DNA from: CAXWPM01 sp965206125
Lineage (GTDB): Bacteria > Acidobacteriota > Terriglobia > 20CM-2-55-15
DNA length: 64,000 nucleotides
Assembly (NCBI GenBank): GCA_965206125.1
Contig: CBDBIN010000045.1
Coordinates: 62,001-126,000, forward strand
Direction: 5' to 3'
Shown piece by piece: positions 34,050 to 41,453 of this stretch. A program made the translations under genes and the position numbers. The notes under the pieces are model-generated. The model ran no database searches. It was given only the letters and a program-made list of their open reading frames with translations, and was not told the origin of the DNA. Numbering within the stretch: the first letter of the stretch is position 1; each line of letters starts with the position of its first letter.

Positions 34050-35141
34050 ATGTCAACCCATCGCTTGACGTTCCGGTTGCTCGCGGGCGTAGCCGCGATT
34101 GCGTTGTCGGCCCTCGCGACATACTCGCAGTCCGATCTGGTCGACCCAGCGGCCAACAGTCTACCCAATCCCAATCCGACGGTGATCAAGGAGTGGGGGC
34201 CCCTGCCCGACGGCAGGACCTGGGGTTCTACCGCGGGCATCGACATCGGCCCCGACGGGCACGTGTGGGCCTACGATCGATGTGGCGCCAACGCCCTTGC
34301 CGGCGGTTGCGACACATCGGAAGTCGCTCCCGTCCTCAAGTTCGATCGTTCGTCGGGGGAGGTCCTTGCGAGCTTTGGTGTGGGCATGTTCGTACTGCCG
34401 CACGGGTTCCATGTGGACCGAGAGGGCAACGTCTGGGTGACCGACTCGCAGGGCAACGAAGCGGGAACCAAGGGGCACCAGGTCATCAAGTTCAGTCCCG
34501 AGGGCGAGGTGCTGATGCGGCTCGGAACCGCGGGGGTGGCCGGGGGCGGTCCCAGCAACTTCAATGAACCCTGCGATGTCATCACTGCACCCAACGGCGA
34601 CATCTTTGTCTCGGACGGCCACAGCGGTCAGGGCGCCAATCCGCCGCCCGGCGCCGCCGGACGCATCGTAAAGTTCACCAGCGACGGACAGTTCGTTAAG
34701 GAGTGGGGACAGATAGGCACGGCGCCGGGCGAGTTCCGGACACCCCACGCGCTCGCCTTCGACTCGCGGGGCCGTCTGTTCGTCGCCGACCGCGGAAACC
34801 ATCGCATTCAGATATTCGCCCAGGACGGGAATTTCCTCGACTCGTACGAGCAGTTCGGCCGCGTCAGCGGGTTGTTCATCGCCGCAGACGACACCCTGTA
34901 CGCGATCGATTCGGAGTCGAACCCCAACAACCATCCCGGCTGGAGGACGGGCGTCCGGATCGGGAGCGCGACCGAGGACCGGGTTACGGCCTTCATCCCC
35001 CCGCATCCGACGGAACGGGGACCGCATGGTGCCGCAGGGGAAGGTGTGGCGGTCGATCCCGAGGGCAACGTGTATGCGGCGGAAGGACCGAACTCCCGCC
35101 CCTTCGCCGGCGGTGGGCTGACGAAGTACGTCAAACAATAG
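34050..35141 (+). CDS. Exported NHL-repeat (six-bladed propeller) protein
   Basis: A 363-residue protein starting at ATG 34050 after GGGGGATCC, with signal peptide (RLLAGVAAIALSALATYSQ). NHL-type blades are visible: GIDIGPDGHVWAYDRCG, FHVDREGNVWVTDSQGN, CDVITAPNGDIFVSDGHSG, HALAFDSRGRLFVADRGNHRIQIF and VAVDPEGNVYAAEGPN. This resembles peptidyl-hydroxyglycine lyase-type and gluconolactonase-like propellers, common among exported proteins of unknown activity. It is divergent from the PQQ-type gene. No catalytic set can be assigned. Confidence 0.85.
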   Translation: MSTHRLTFRLLAGVAAIALSALATYSQSDLVDPAANSLPNPNPTVIKEWGPLPDGRTWGSTAGIDIGPDGHVWAYDRCGANALAGGCDTSEVAPVLKFDRSSGEVLASFGVGMFVLPHGFHVDREGNVWVTDSQGNEAGTKGHQVIKFSPEGEVLMRLGTAGVAGGGPSNFNEPCDVITAPNGDIFVSDGHSGQGANPPPGAAGRIVKFTSDGQFVKEWGQIGTAPGEFRTPHALAFDSRGRLFVADRGNHRIQIFAQDGNFLDSYEQFGRVSGLFIAADDTLYAIDSESNPNNHPGWRTGVRIGSATEDRVTAFIPPHPTERGPHGAAGEGVAVDPEGNVYAAEGPNSRPFAGGGLTKYVKQ

Positions 35142-35195
35142 GTCGAAACACGCGGCCGGAAGCCGCGCGTTCGATTTGGTTACCTTGGGGCGGCG

Positions 35196-36029
35196 CTATC
35201 GCAAGTCTCCGCCTGCCCTCTTCCACGCCTCGTAGCGCATCTGCAGCGTCTTCACGGGGTTCAGGTCCTCGCCGGGTTTCGTGCCGTATTCACGTTCCTC
35301 TGAAGGCTGAGACACAGGAATATAGAGCGCGTAGTCGCCGTCGTTATAGGAGTCACCATTCGCGTCGGTCGGGTCCGCGGCCACTATGAATGCGACGTGC
35401 GCTGTCTTGGCATCACATGGGATCGGAGGCTCGCTGCCATCCTCGGGAGGCGGCGGGCATTCGCAACGACTGTCGCCGCCAGCACGGTCGCCGGCCCAGA
35501 GTGCAGCCATAGCACGGTCCGCGAGGGTGCCTTCCGTGTCGATGAAGGCCTGGACCGCGGAAGGAACGACGTCGTGCATGCGGAGGATGTTGCCCTGGAC
35601 AGCGTAGAAAATTTCGGTTCCGGGGACCTGACCGGTAATGTATTGCGCGACAAAACCGTTGCCCAAGCCGGAGTGGCCGGCGTTGCGTCCTTCCATGTCG
35701 AGAATGCCGAACTGACGCGACTGGAAAGCCGGGTCGCGGCTCAGCATCTCGATGATCTGATGCGGATCGGTTCCCTTCCGTAACTCCTCGAACACCAGCG
35801 TCTGGTTCAGGCCCGTGCCGTCCGCCGCCGCCTGGCATGTCGCAATGCCGAAGCCGGGAACGACGACGGCGATCGCTTCAAACATCCGGTGGTCGGTGGT
35901 GTCGACACAGGATGCGGCCGCCATCGCAACCCGCCCAGTGCTCCGGTCCACGGCGATCACGGACCATGTCGCAAACGCCGAGTTCTCCAGGCAAAACAGA
36001 ACCGCCAGAAGAAGAACTGTTCGTCTCAT
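35196..36029 (-). CDS. DUF1028-family exported protein (first of two)
   Basis: A 277-residue protein starting at ATG 36029 after GGAGGA, with signal peptide (TVLLLAVLFCLENSAFA). It belongs to the Ntn-hydrolase-like DUF1028 family: ATWSVIAVDRSTGRVAMAAASC, VPGFGIATCQAAADG, RQFGILDMEGRNAGHSG and YAVQGNIL. An inserted acidic loop (DPTDANGDSYNDGDYALYIP) is calcium-binding-like. The function is unknown. A second DUF1028 gene lies at 38065 beyond a TPR lipoprotein gene, and both differ enough to be old paralogues. Confidence 0.85.
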   Translation of the reverse strand: MRRTVLLLAVLFCLENSAFATWSVIAVDRSTGRVAMAAASCVDTTDHRMFEAIAVVVPGFGIATCQAAADGTGLNQTLVFEELRKGTDPHQIIEMLSRDPAFQSRQFGILDMEGRNAGHSGLGNGFVAQYITGQVPGTEIFYAVQGNILRMHDVVPSAVQAFIDTEGTLADRAMAALWAGDRAGGDSRCECPPPPEDGSEPPIPCDAKTAHVAFIVAADPTDANGDSYNDGDYALYIPVSQPSEEREYGTKPGEDLNPVKTLQMRYEAWKRAGGDLR

Positions 36030-36126
36030 GAGATTCGTCCTCCGCTTTGAGGCGTCAGAATATTCCAAACAGCGCGCGTTTGCGAGGGTTTGAATGGCGA
36101 GCAACCTAACTGCGCGAAAATCGAAA

Positions 36127-36154
36127 AATAGGGACAGGCACCTCTGTCCCTATT
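36127..36154. repeat. AATAGGGACAG palindrome A
   Basis: Perfect 11-bp arms (AATAGGGACAG / CTGTCCCTATT) around a 6-base loop between two minus-strand genes, with A/T runs outside: usable as a terminator in both directions. Its exact reverse complement occurs at 38013-38040. Confidence 0.65.
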
Positions 36155-36203
36155 CTTTCGTAGCTCTCATCCGCAGCCGGTGACCGTCGGTCATCCCTGA
36201 ACT

Positions 36204-37895
36204 CTACATTCGGGAACCTGCCAGCGTCACGTCGGCCAGCGCCCAGATTTGGTCGAAAGCCTGCCGGACCGGTCGGGCTGCTTCGAACTCATCCGGGGCC
36301 TCCAGGCTCAGTATCAAACCGAACAGCGACCAGCCGTTCCGGGGGTAATCATTGAGATCTCGCCGGTAGACCGCCTCCGCTTCGATGTAGCGTTCCGCCT
36401 TCAAGAGGGCAGTGCCCAGCGATTGCCGCGACGGGTAATACCAGAAGGGCGGCTCCATATATGGCAGCGCGTCCTGAATCCGGACGGCCTCACCGAAGTT
36501 GCGGATCGCGTCTTCCAATCCTGCGTCGGCCAACGCGATTTCGCCAAGAAGGAGGTGGTCGGCGATTTCCAACAGAACGCTCGCCGGATAGTCGTTTCCG
36601 TCAAGGAACAGAACCTGCACCGAATCCCTCAGGTCCGCCAGCGCTTCACGCTCCAGACGCGCTCCGGGCACATCACCCGTGTTGGCCAGCGCAACTCCCC
36701 TCGCGTAGTGCCAGATGGATTTCGAGTAGTCGAGTGTTTCGTGGGGACTGGGTTCGGCCAGGATCTCCTCCCAGCGACCGAACTGGGTGAGGGCAAGGAT
36801 CGGGATCGTCTTGAAAAACTCGACGGTCGGGAACTGTTCGATCTGTTCCAGGCGCACATTGGCCGCAACCTTTCGTGCCGCCTCCAGCGCAACCGCGCTT
36901 CGGCCTTCCATGCTCGAAGCGGCCCACAGGAAATGAATATTGTGCGGGTAGTAAAGGGCCGGATAGAAACCCTGCGCATTGCACTGCGCGATGTAGTCCT
37001 CATCGACCCCGGCCGCGCGTACATTGGCTTCCGAAGCATCATGGTAGCGGCCCACCCGCCAGTAGATGTGCGCCGGCATGTGCACCAGGTGTCCGGATCC
37101 CGGGACAAGGCCGGCCAGCGCATCCGCCGCGGCTTCCGCCCGGCCCGGATCCGAGGACGCTTCGACAGCGTGGATGTAGAGGTGGAGCGCGAGCGGATGC
37201 TCCGGACTCCGCCCTAGAATGGATTCGAGGGCGGCGATCGCTTCGACCGTTTCGGCCCGAGGCTGACCGTCTTCGGACCAGTAGTCCCACGGCATCGTAT
37301 TCATCCAAGCTTCGGCAAAGATGGCCGACGCGTCATCGTCTTCGGGATACTCCTCCACGAACGCACGCATCGCACCGGCCCAGGCCCGATCCAACGGATC
37401 GCGGTCGCTCTCCGGATCGCCGTTGTAGCGGGTTCGGAGCGCGTCAATGAGAGCGCGCTCCACTTCGGTGGCATGTTCCTTGAGAGCGACGGCCTTATCG
37501 ACGGCGGTGAACGCAGCCATCCGATCCTCAGACGACATCACCGCTCTTCCGTTGCTCGTCACGTTGATGTTCGGTCCCGTCGCCAGCGCTTCTCCCCAGA
37601 AACACATCGCGCATTCCTCGTCGAGCCGCTGTGCGGCGCGAAAGGAACGGATCGCTTCCGCGTGGTTGAATCCAAACATGAGCACCATTCCCTGGTCGAA
37701 GTAACGCTGCGCTCCCGGGTCGCCGGTTGTGATCGGACGGTGATAGGCTCCCATGCCTTCAAACAGCGGCGCACCGGCCCTGGCGACAAGCTCCAGGTCG
37801 GCCTGTTCCTGAGGTGTCGGTCCGGGTGGCTCGGCCGGAGCACATGCGGTGAGCATCGCAGTAACAAGTAGGAATGTTGCTGTTCGGATGGTCAT
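36204..37895 (-). CDS. TPR-repeat lipoprotein
   Basis: A 563-residue exported lipoprotein starting at ATG 37895 after AGGAGAA; the lipobox is LLVTAMLTAC. Tetratricopeptide-like helices recur through the chain: QRYFDQGMVLMFGFNHAEAIRSFRAAQRLDEECAMCFWGEAL, ALHLYIHAVEASSDPGRAEA and AIRNFGEAVRIQDALPYMEP. It likely scaffolds other envelope proteins. It stands between two DUF1028 genes, with mirror-image hairpins on either side, so it is probably transcribed on its own. Confidence 0.82.
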   Translation of the reverse strand: MTIRTATFLLVTAMLTACAPAEPPGPTPQEQADLELVARAGAPLFEGMGAYHRPITTGDPGAQRYFDQGMVLMFGFNHAEAIRSFRAAQRLDEECAMCFWGEALATGPNINVTSNGRAVMSSEDRMAAFTAVDKAVALKEHATEVERALIDALRTRYNGDPESDRDPLDRAWAGAMRAFVEEYPEDDDASAIFAEAWMNTMPWDYWSEDGQPRAETVEAIAALESILGRSPEHPLALHLYIHAVEASSDPGRAEAAADALAGLVPGSGHLVHMPAHIYWRVGRYHDASEANVRAAGVDEDYIAQCNAQGFYPALYYPHNIHFLWAASSMEGRSAVALEAARKVAANVRLEQIEQFPTVEFFKTIPILALTQFGRWEEILAEPSPHETLDYSKSIWHYARGVALANTGDVPGARLEREALADLRDSVQVLFLDGNDYPASVLLEIADHLLLGEIALADAGLEDAIRNFGEAVRIQDALPYMEPPFWYYPSRQSLGTALLKAERYIEAEAVYRRDLNDYPRNGWSLFGLILSLEAPDEFEAARPVRQAFDQIWALADVTLAGSRM

Positions 37896-38012
37896 GCGAT
37901 CGATTCTCCTCGTTAGTGTCCGGGAAACGAGCCTCAGTATACCGCCAGGGTCGTGGTGTCCCTCCAGGCCTAACACTCTCTGCCGTTGTTGCGAAAATAC
38001 TTCGCACACAAA

Positions 38013-38040
38013 AATAGGGACAGAGGTGCCTGTCCCTATT
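38013..38040. repeat. AATAGGGACAG palindrome B
   Basis: The exact reverse complement of palindrome A, flanked by AAAA and TTTT, between the TPR and second DUF1028 genes. A run of T on one side makes it a good bidirectional terminator. Confidence 0.65.
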
Positions 38041-38064
38041 TTTCTGTCTTTTCTCGACGATCCA

Positions 38065-39093
38065 TCAATCCTGCTGCGCGACCGCACGCTTGAACTCGAC
38101 CATCTCCTTGATCTCGTCGAACACCGGGTTCGAGGCGGCCTGCTCCCTGAGACTCCCCTGCCGTTCGACGGCCTCGCGCAAGGCCATCAACGCGTTCAGG
38201 AATTCACCGGCCTCGGCGTACCGCTCCGCAAGCCCGTAGCGAAGCTGCCCGCTCGTGGGGTTCATGTGCGCAGCCTTCTTCTGCGCGTCGAGTGCCTCGC
38301 GGACATTACCTCTCGAAACCAGTTCCGATGCGACGTTCGCATAGTGACGCGACAGGTGGCGCAGGTTCAGGATGCGCCGCAATTCCGTAAAGGGGTTGTC
38401 GAGGCTGTGGTCAACCCGCAGATCCACGCGACGACCGATCGACGTCGAATCGGGCGGGACCGGACGAACGACCAGAAGCCCCGCGGATCCCATCCCGCGG
38501 GCGTCGCCACCCTCGGCGTTCCCGGCATCCAGGGCATCCATGAGGCGCTCCTCCATCGGTTTGCCCTCGCCGGCCTCATACGCCTCGGCCATGGCAATCA
38601 CAACACTTTCGCCGGCCAGAGTGTTGCCCTGGACCGAGTAGTTCGGCCCTTCGATCGATCCGGCGTATCTGTCGCCACCGCGGTTCAGGATCCTGTCGGA
38701 CGTAAACACACCCGTCCGACCCTGCATGTCGATCACGGCAACCTGACGGCTCTCACGACCGGGGTCTTCGTCCGTAATCTTCTTAACGATTTCCGCAGGG
38801 CTCAGACCTTCCTGGAGCAACGCGATCGACTTGGGGCCGTAGGTCCGGTTGGCGCCGGCTTGAGTCGCAATGGCGCCGATGCCCGCTTCCGCCCAGAGGA
38901 CGGCGGCTCCGGCACCGACCGGGCGCGATGCGACGGCCACACCGAGGTCGTCGGTCTCCGGATCGTAGGCCACGATTGAAAACGTCGCGAACCATTCTTC
39001 GGCGCCACCGAGGTCATACGGTTGGGGCGCTTGCTGGGCGACCGCTGGGATCGCAAGGACAAGAAGCAGCAGGCACGTGCTGAATGATTTCAT
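38065..39093 (-). CDS. DUF1028-family exported protein (second of two)
   Basis: A 342-residue protein starting at ATG 39093 after GGAGG, with signal peptide (FSTCLLLLVLAIPAVAQ). DUF1028 core: ATFSIVAYDPETDDLGVAVASR, WAEAGIGAIATQAGANRTYG, RQVAVIDMQGRTGVFTSD and YSVQGNTLAGESVV, then the conserved RVDLRVDHSLDNPFTELRRIL. A helical extension of about 80 residues at the end looks TPR-like (ALDAQKKAAHMNPTSGQLRYG). It probably binds or processes an envelope ligand; the activity is unknown. Confidence 0.87.
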   Translation of the reverse strand: MKSFSTCLLLLVLAIPAVAQQAPQPYDLGGAEEWFATFSIVAYDPETDDLGVAVASRPVGAGAAVLWAEAGIGAIATQAGANRTYGPKSIALLQEGLSPAEIVKKITDEDPGRESRQVAVIDMQGRTGVFTSDRILNRGGDRYAGSIEGPNYSVQGNTLAGESVVIAMAEAYEAGEGKPMEERLMDALDAGNAEGGDARGMGSAGLLVVRPVPPDSTSIGRRVDLRVDHSLDNPFTELRRILNLRHLSRHYANVASELVSRGNVREALDAQKKAAHMNPTSGQLRYGLAERYAEAGEFLNALMALREAVERQGSLREQAASNPVFDEIKEMVEFKRAVAQQD

Positions 39094-39123
39094 GGAGCCT
39101 CCTCGCTGGGTTGTCACGGAAGT

Positions 39124-40194
39124 CTATAACCGATGAAGAGCCGTGGCACGCCATTTCCCACTCAATAAAAACGGCCGCCTTTGCGGGCGGCCGTTTTTAT
39201 TGACACAAGACTGGAAACCGGTCACTTTGAGCTCTTGTCGGAATTCCTCTCGCTCTTCTGAACTCTTACCTGAACTCTTACCTGAACTCTTACCTGAACT
39301 CTTACCTGAACTCTTACCGGAGTCCTTCTTCGAACTCTTGTCCGATCCTCCGCTACTACGCCAGAGGAAGCTGTGCATGGTGCCGTCGAGGCCACGGACG
39401 AAGTTTTCGTCGTACGCTCCAACGGTGTCGCCACGATTGTTGTTACCGAACATAAACGTCCGGGACGCTCCCGGAAAGTCAAACGTCGTGAACTTGCCTC
39501 TGCGGAGGACAAAGCCATGGGCTACGTTGCCGTCGGGACCGTCAATGTACCGGCCCGAGATGTCTCCGCGATTGTTGATGCCGTAAGCCAGCGTCGCCAC
39601 AACGCCCGGAAGGTCCACATCGATGGAGGTGTACTCTCCGTCCCTGAACAGGAAACCGTGGAACGGAAGCAGGACTACGATCACGATCGGGTTCCCGTCC
39701 GCATCCTCGCCCTCGCGCTCTTCCGAAAAACGGTACCGCCCAACGACATCCCCCTTGTTGTTGATGCCCGTCGGCCAGGTAAAGAATGCTCCCGGGAATA
39801 CGATTTCGGTCACGACACCGTCCTCCAACAGGTAACCGTGCGAAACCCCATCCTCGTCTTCGTACCTGCCGACGATCGCGCCCCGCGCATTGATTCCGTT
39901 GGCTTCGGTGTGGGTCGCATCCGGGATATCAATCGTCGTGAATTGCCCCTTCCGGAAGAGAAAGCCATGAGAGCCGTCATCGCGGATCACTCTTCCGACA
40001 ACATCCCCACGATCGCTGACGTCGTAGGCCTGGCTCCATAGAGAATCCTCCGGATCGATAGTGACAGGTCCTTTCGACTTCGACAGAGTGTGCGTGCCTG
40101 CAATCAGGAAGACTCCCACCAGAAGCAGGGCCAGGACTCTGCGGGGTTGGGAACTACGAGGCAGCTTGTTTAGTTTGGCCAGGGACATGGTCAT
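39124..40194 (-). CDS. HAF-repeat exported protein with a frameshifted GKSS-repeat tail
   Basis: A 356-residue protein as read, starting at ATG 40194 after GGAGGG, with a signal-anchor segment (RVLALLLVGVFLIAGTH). Repeated blades such as ANGINARGAIVGRYEDEDG, TGINNKGDVVGRY and YGINNRGDISGRY identify the HAF-repeat family. The tail has five GKSS units. After them the frame reads SSEEREEF and runs through an intrinsic terminator; another frame reads SERNSDKSSK-stop, the natural ending. So about 2 bases were lost at the end of the repeat and 40-odd residues are read from terminator DNA. Function unknown. Confidence 0.75.
   Translation of the reverse strand: MTMSLAKLNKLPRSSQPRRVLALLLVGVFLIAGTHTLSKSKGPVTIDPEDSLWSQAYDVSDRGDVVGRVIRDDGSHGFLFRKGQFTTIDIPDATHTEANGINARGAIVGRYEDEDGVSHGYLLEDGVVTEIVFPGAFFTWPTGINNKGDVVGRYRFSEEREGEDADGNPIVIVVLLPFHGFLFRDGEYTSIDVDLPGVVATLAYGINNRGDISGRYIDGPDGNVAHGFVLRRGKFTTFDFPGASRTFMFGNNNRGDTVGAYDENFVRGLDGTMHSFLWRSSGGSDKSSKKDSGKSSGKSSGKSSGKSSGKSSEEREEFRQELKVTGFQSCVNKNGRPQRRPFLLSGKWRATALHRL
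39163..39202. terminator. Intrinsic bidirectional terminator
   Basis: CAATAAAAACGGCCGCC and its perfect complement (17-bp arms, 6-base loop) give a GC-rich stem with A and U tracts on both sides. It is overrun by the frameshifted HAF-repeat gene on the minus strand. Confidence 0.85.
39259..39318 (-). repeat. Five tandem 12-bp units encoding GKSS
   Basis: Five perfect copies of TGAACTCTTACC (plus strand) encode Gly-Lys-Ser-Ser on the minus strand. Such repeats can gain or lose units by slippage; a frame change sits directly at their minus-strand end. Confidence 0.9.
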
Positions 40195-40436
40195 TAAACC
40201 CTCCATAGGTTGTTCCGCGAGGTTGTGCCGAAGCTCCCAGACCGGCGAGCGTTTGGCTTTCATTCCTAGGTGAACGTACTATTCGGGCGCCACTATGCCT
40301 TTGGCCCGTGGTCCCTGTCAAGTAGTCCGGATTACCGGCACGGCCTGGTGACACCGCCGCTCACCCGTCACAAGACGCAGCCTCTCGCTGTCCATCCTTC
40401 AAGCCGAACGCGATCTGCTAGACTTTCGCGACCGCG

Positions 40437-41312
40437 ATGAACCCCACGCTGAAACTATTGATCCGGCACCTGCCTTTCTTCGGACCCTACTTCAACCGCC
40501 GCGAAGGTCCGCACTCGCCGTTGGTCTCGGTCGAGCAGATCCAAAGGCGGGAAGCCGAGGTGTTCCGAGCAGTCTCGGCAATACCGGGCGTTGACTTGAA
40601 CGTAGCGGCGCAACTCAGCCTGTTGGACGATATCTCTCTGTTCTATGCCGAGATGCCCTTCTCTGAGGAAAAGACCGAGGGACGACACTTCTATTTTGCC
40701 AACGAGATGTATTCCTACACGGACGCGATCACGCTGTACGGCATGATCCGGCATCTCCGACCGAAGAAGATTGTCGAAATCGGATCCGGGTTCTCCTCCT
40801 GCGTCATGCTGGATACGAACGCGCTGTTCTTCGAAAACGCCATCAATTGCACTTTCATCGAACCGGAACCCAAGCGGCTCCTCTCGCTTTTGGGATCCAG
40901 CAAGACCGACGACCTCGGGCTGCTCCGATCCCCGGTCCAGGAGATCGATCTCGGAATCTTCGGCGAACTCGGTGAAAACGACATACTCTTCGTTGACTCC
41001 TCTCATGTCGTCAAGACAGGAAGTGACGTTGACTACCTGATGAAGAACGTCCTGCCCAGCCTTCAGGCGGGCGTTTGGATCCACTTTCACGACATCTTCT
41101 TTCCGTTCGAATACCCGCGCGAGTGGATCTACCAGGGACGCTCGTGGAACGAACTGTATTTCGTGAGGGCCTTCCTTCAATACAACGACGTCTTCAGCAT
41201 CCGTTTCTTCTCCGACTACCTGGCGCAATTCCACCGGGAACGGCTGGTGGACAGGATGCCCCTGTGCGGAAGAAACACCGGGGGAAACCTATGGCTCCGA
41301 AAAGATCGGTGA
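40437..41312 (+). CDS. Class I SAM-dependent methyltransferase (Methyltransf_24-like)
   Basis: A 291-residue cytoplasmic protein. After a helical lead, RPKKIVEIGSGFSSCVMLDTN is the SAM-binding motif near residue 110, with CTFIEPEPKRLLSLL the acidic strand and NDILFVDSSHVVKTGSDVDY the motif around the active site. VWIHFHDIFFPFEYP recalls the histidine/aspartate segment of the Methyltransf_24 group, often found with glycan or polysaccharide genes. ATG 40437 has no strong ribosome binding site. The substrate is not readable. Confidence 0.82.
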   Translation: MNPTLKLLIRHLPFFGPYFNRREGPHSPLVSVEQIQRREAEVFRAVSAIPGVDLNVAAQLSLLDDISLFYAEMPFSEEKTEGRHFYFANEMYSYTDAITLYGMIRHLRPKKIVEIGSGFSSCVMLDTNALFFENAINCTFIEPEPKRLLSLLGSSKTDDLGLLRSPVQEIDLGIFGELGENDILFVDSSHVVKTGSDVDYLMKNVLPSLQAGVWIHFHDIFFPFEYPREWIYQGRSWNELYFVRAFLQYNDVFSIRFFSDYLAQFHRERLVDRMPLCGRNTGGNLWLRKDR

Positions 41313-41453
41313 GGCCCGGATAAGGTCACTCAAACCTTTCTTGCCATTGAGTTTCTCCAGTGGTAGAAAGTACCAAGGGTTATTGTATTCAGGTTGTGTC
41401 CGCCGCAAGGAGTTGACCAGGAGAAAGCACACAAGGGTAAGGGTACAAAGCTG

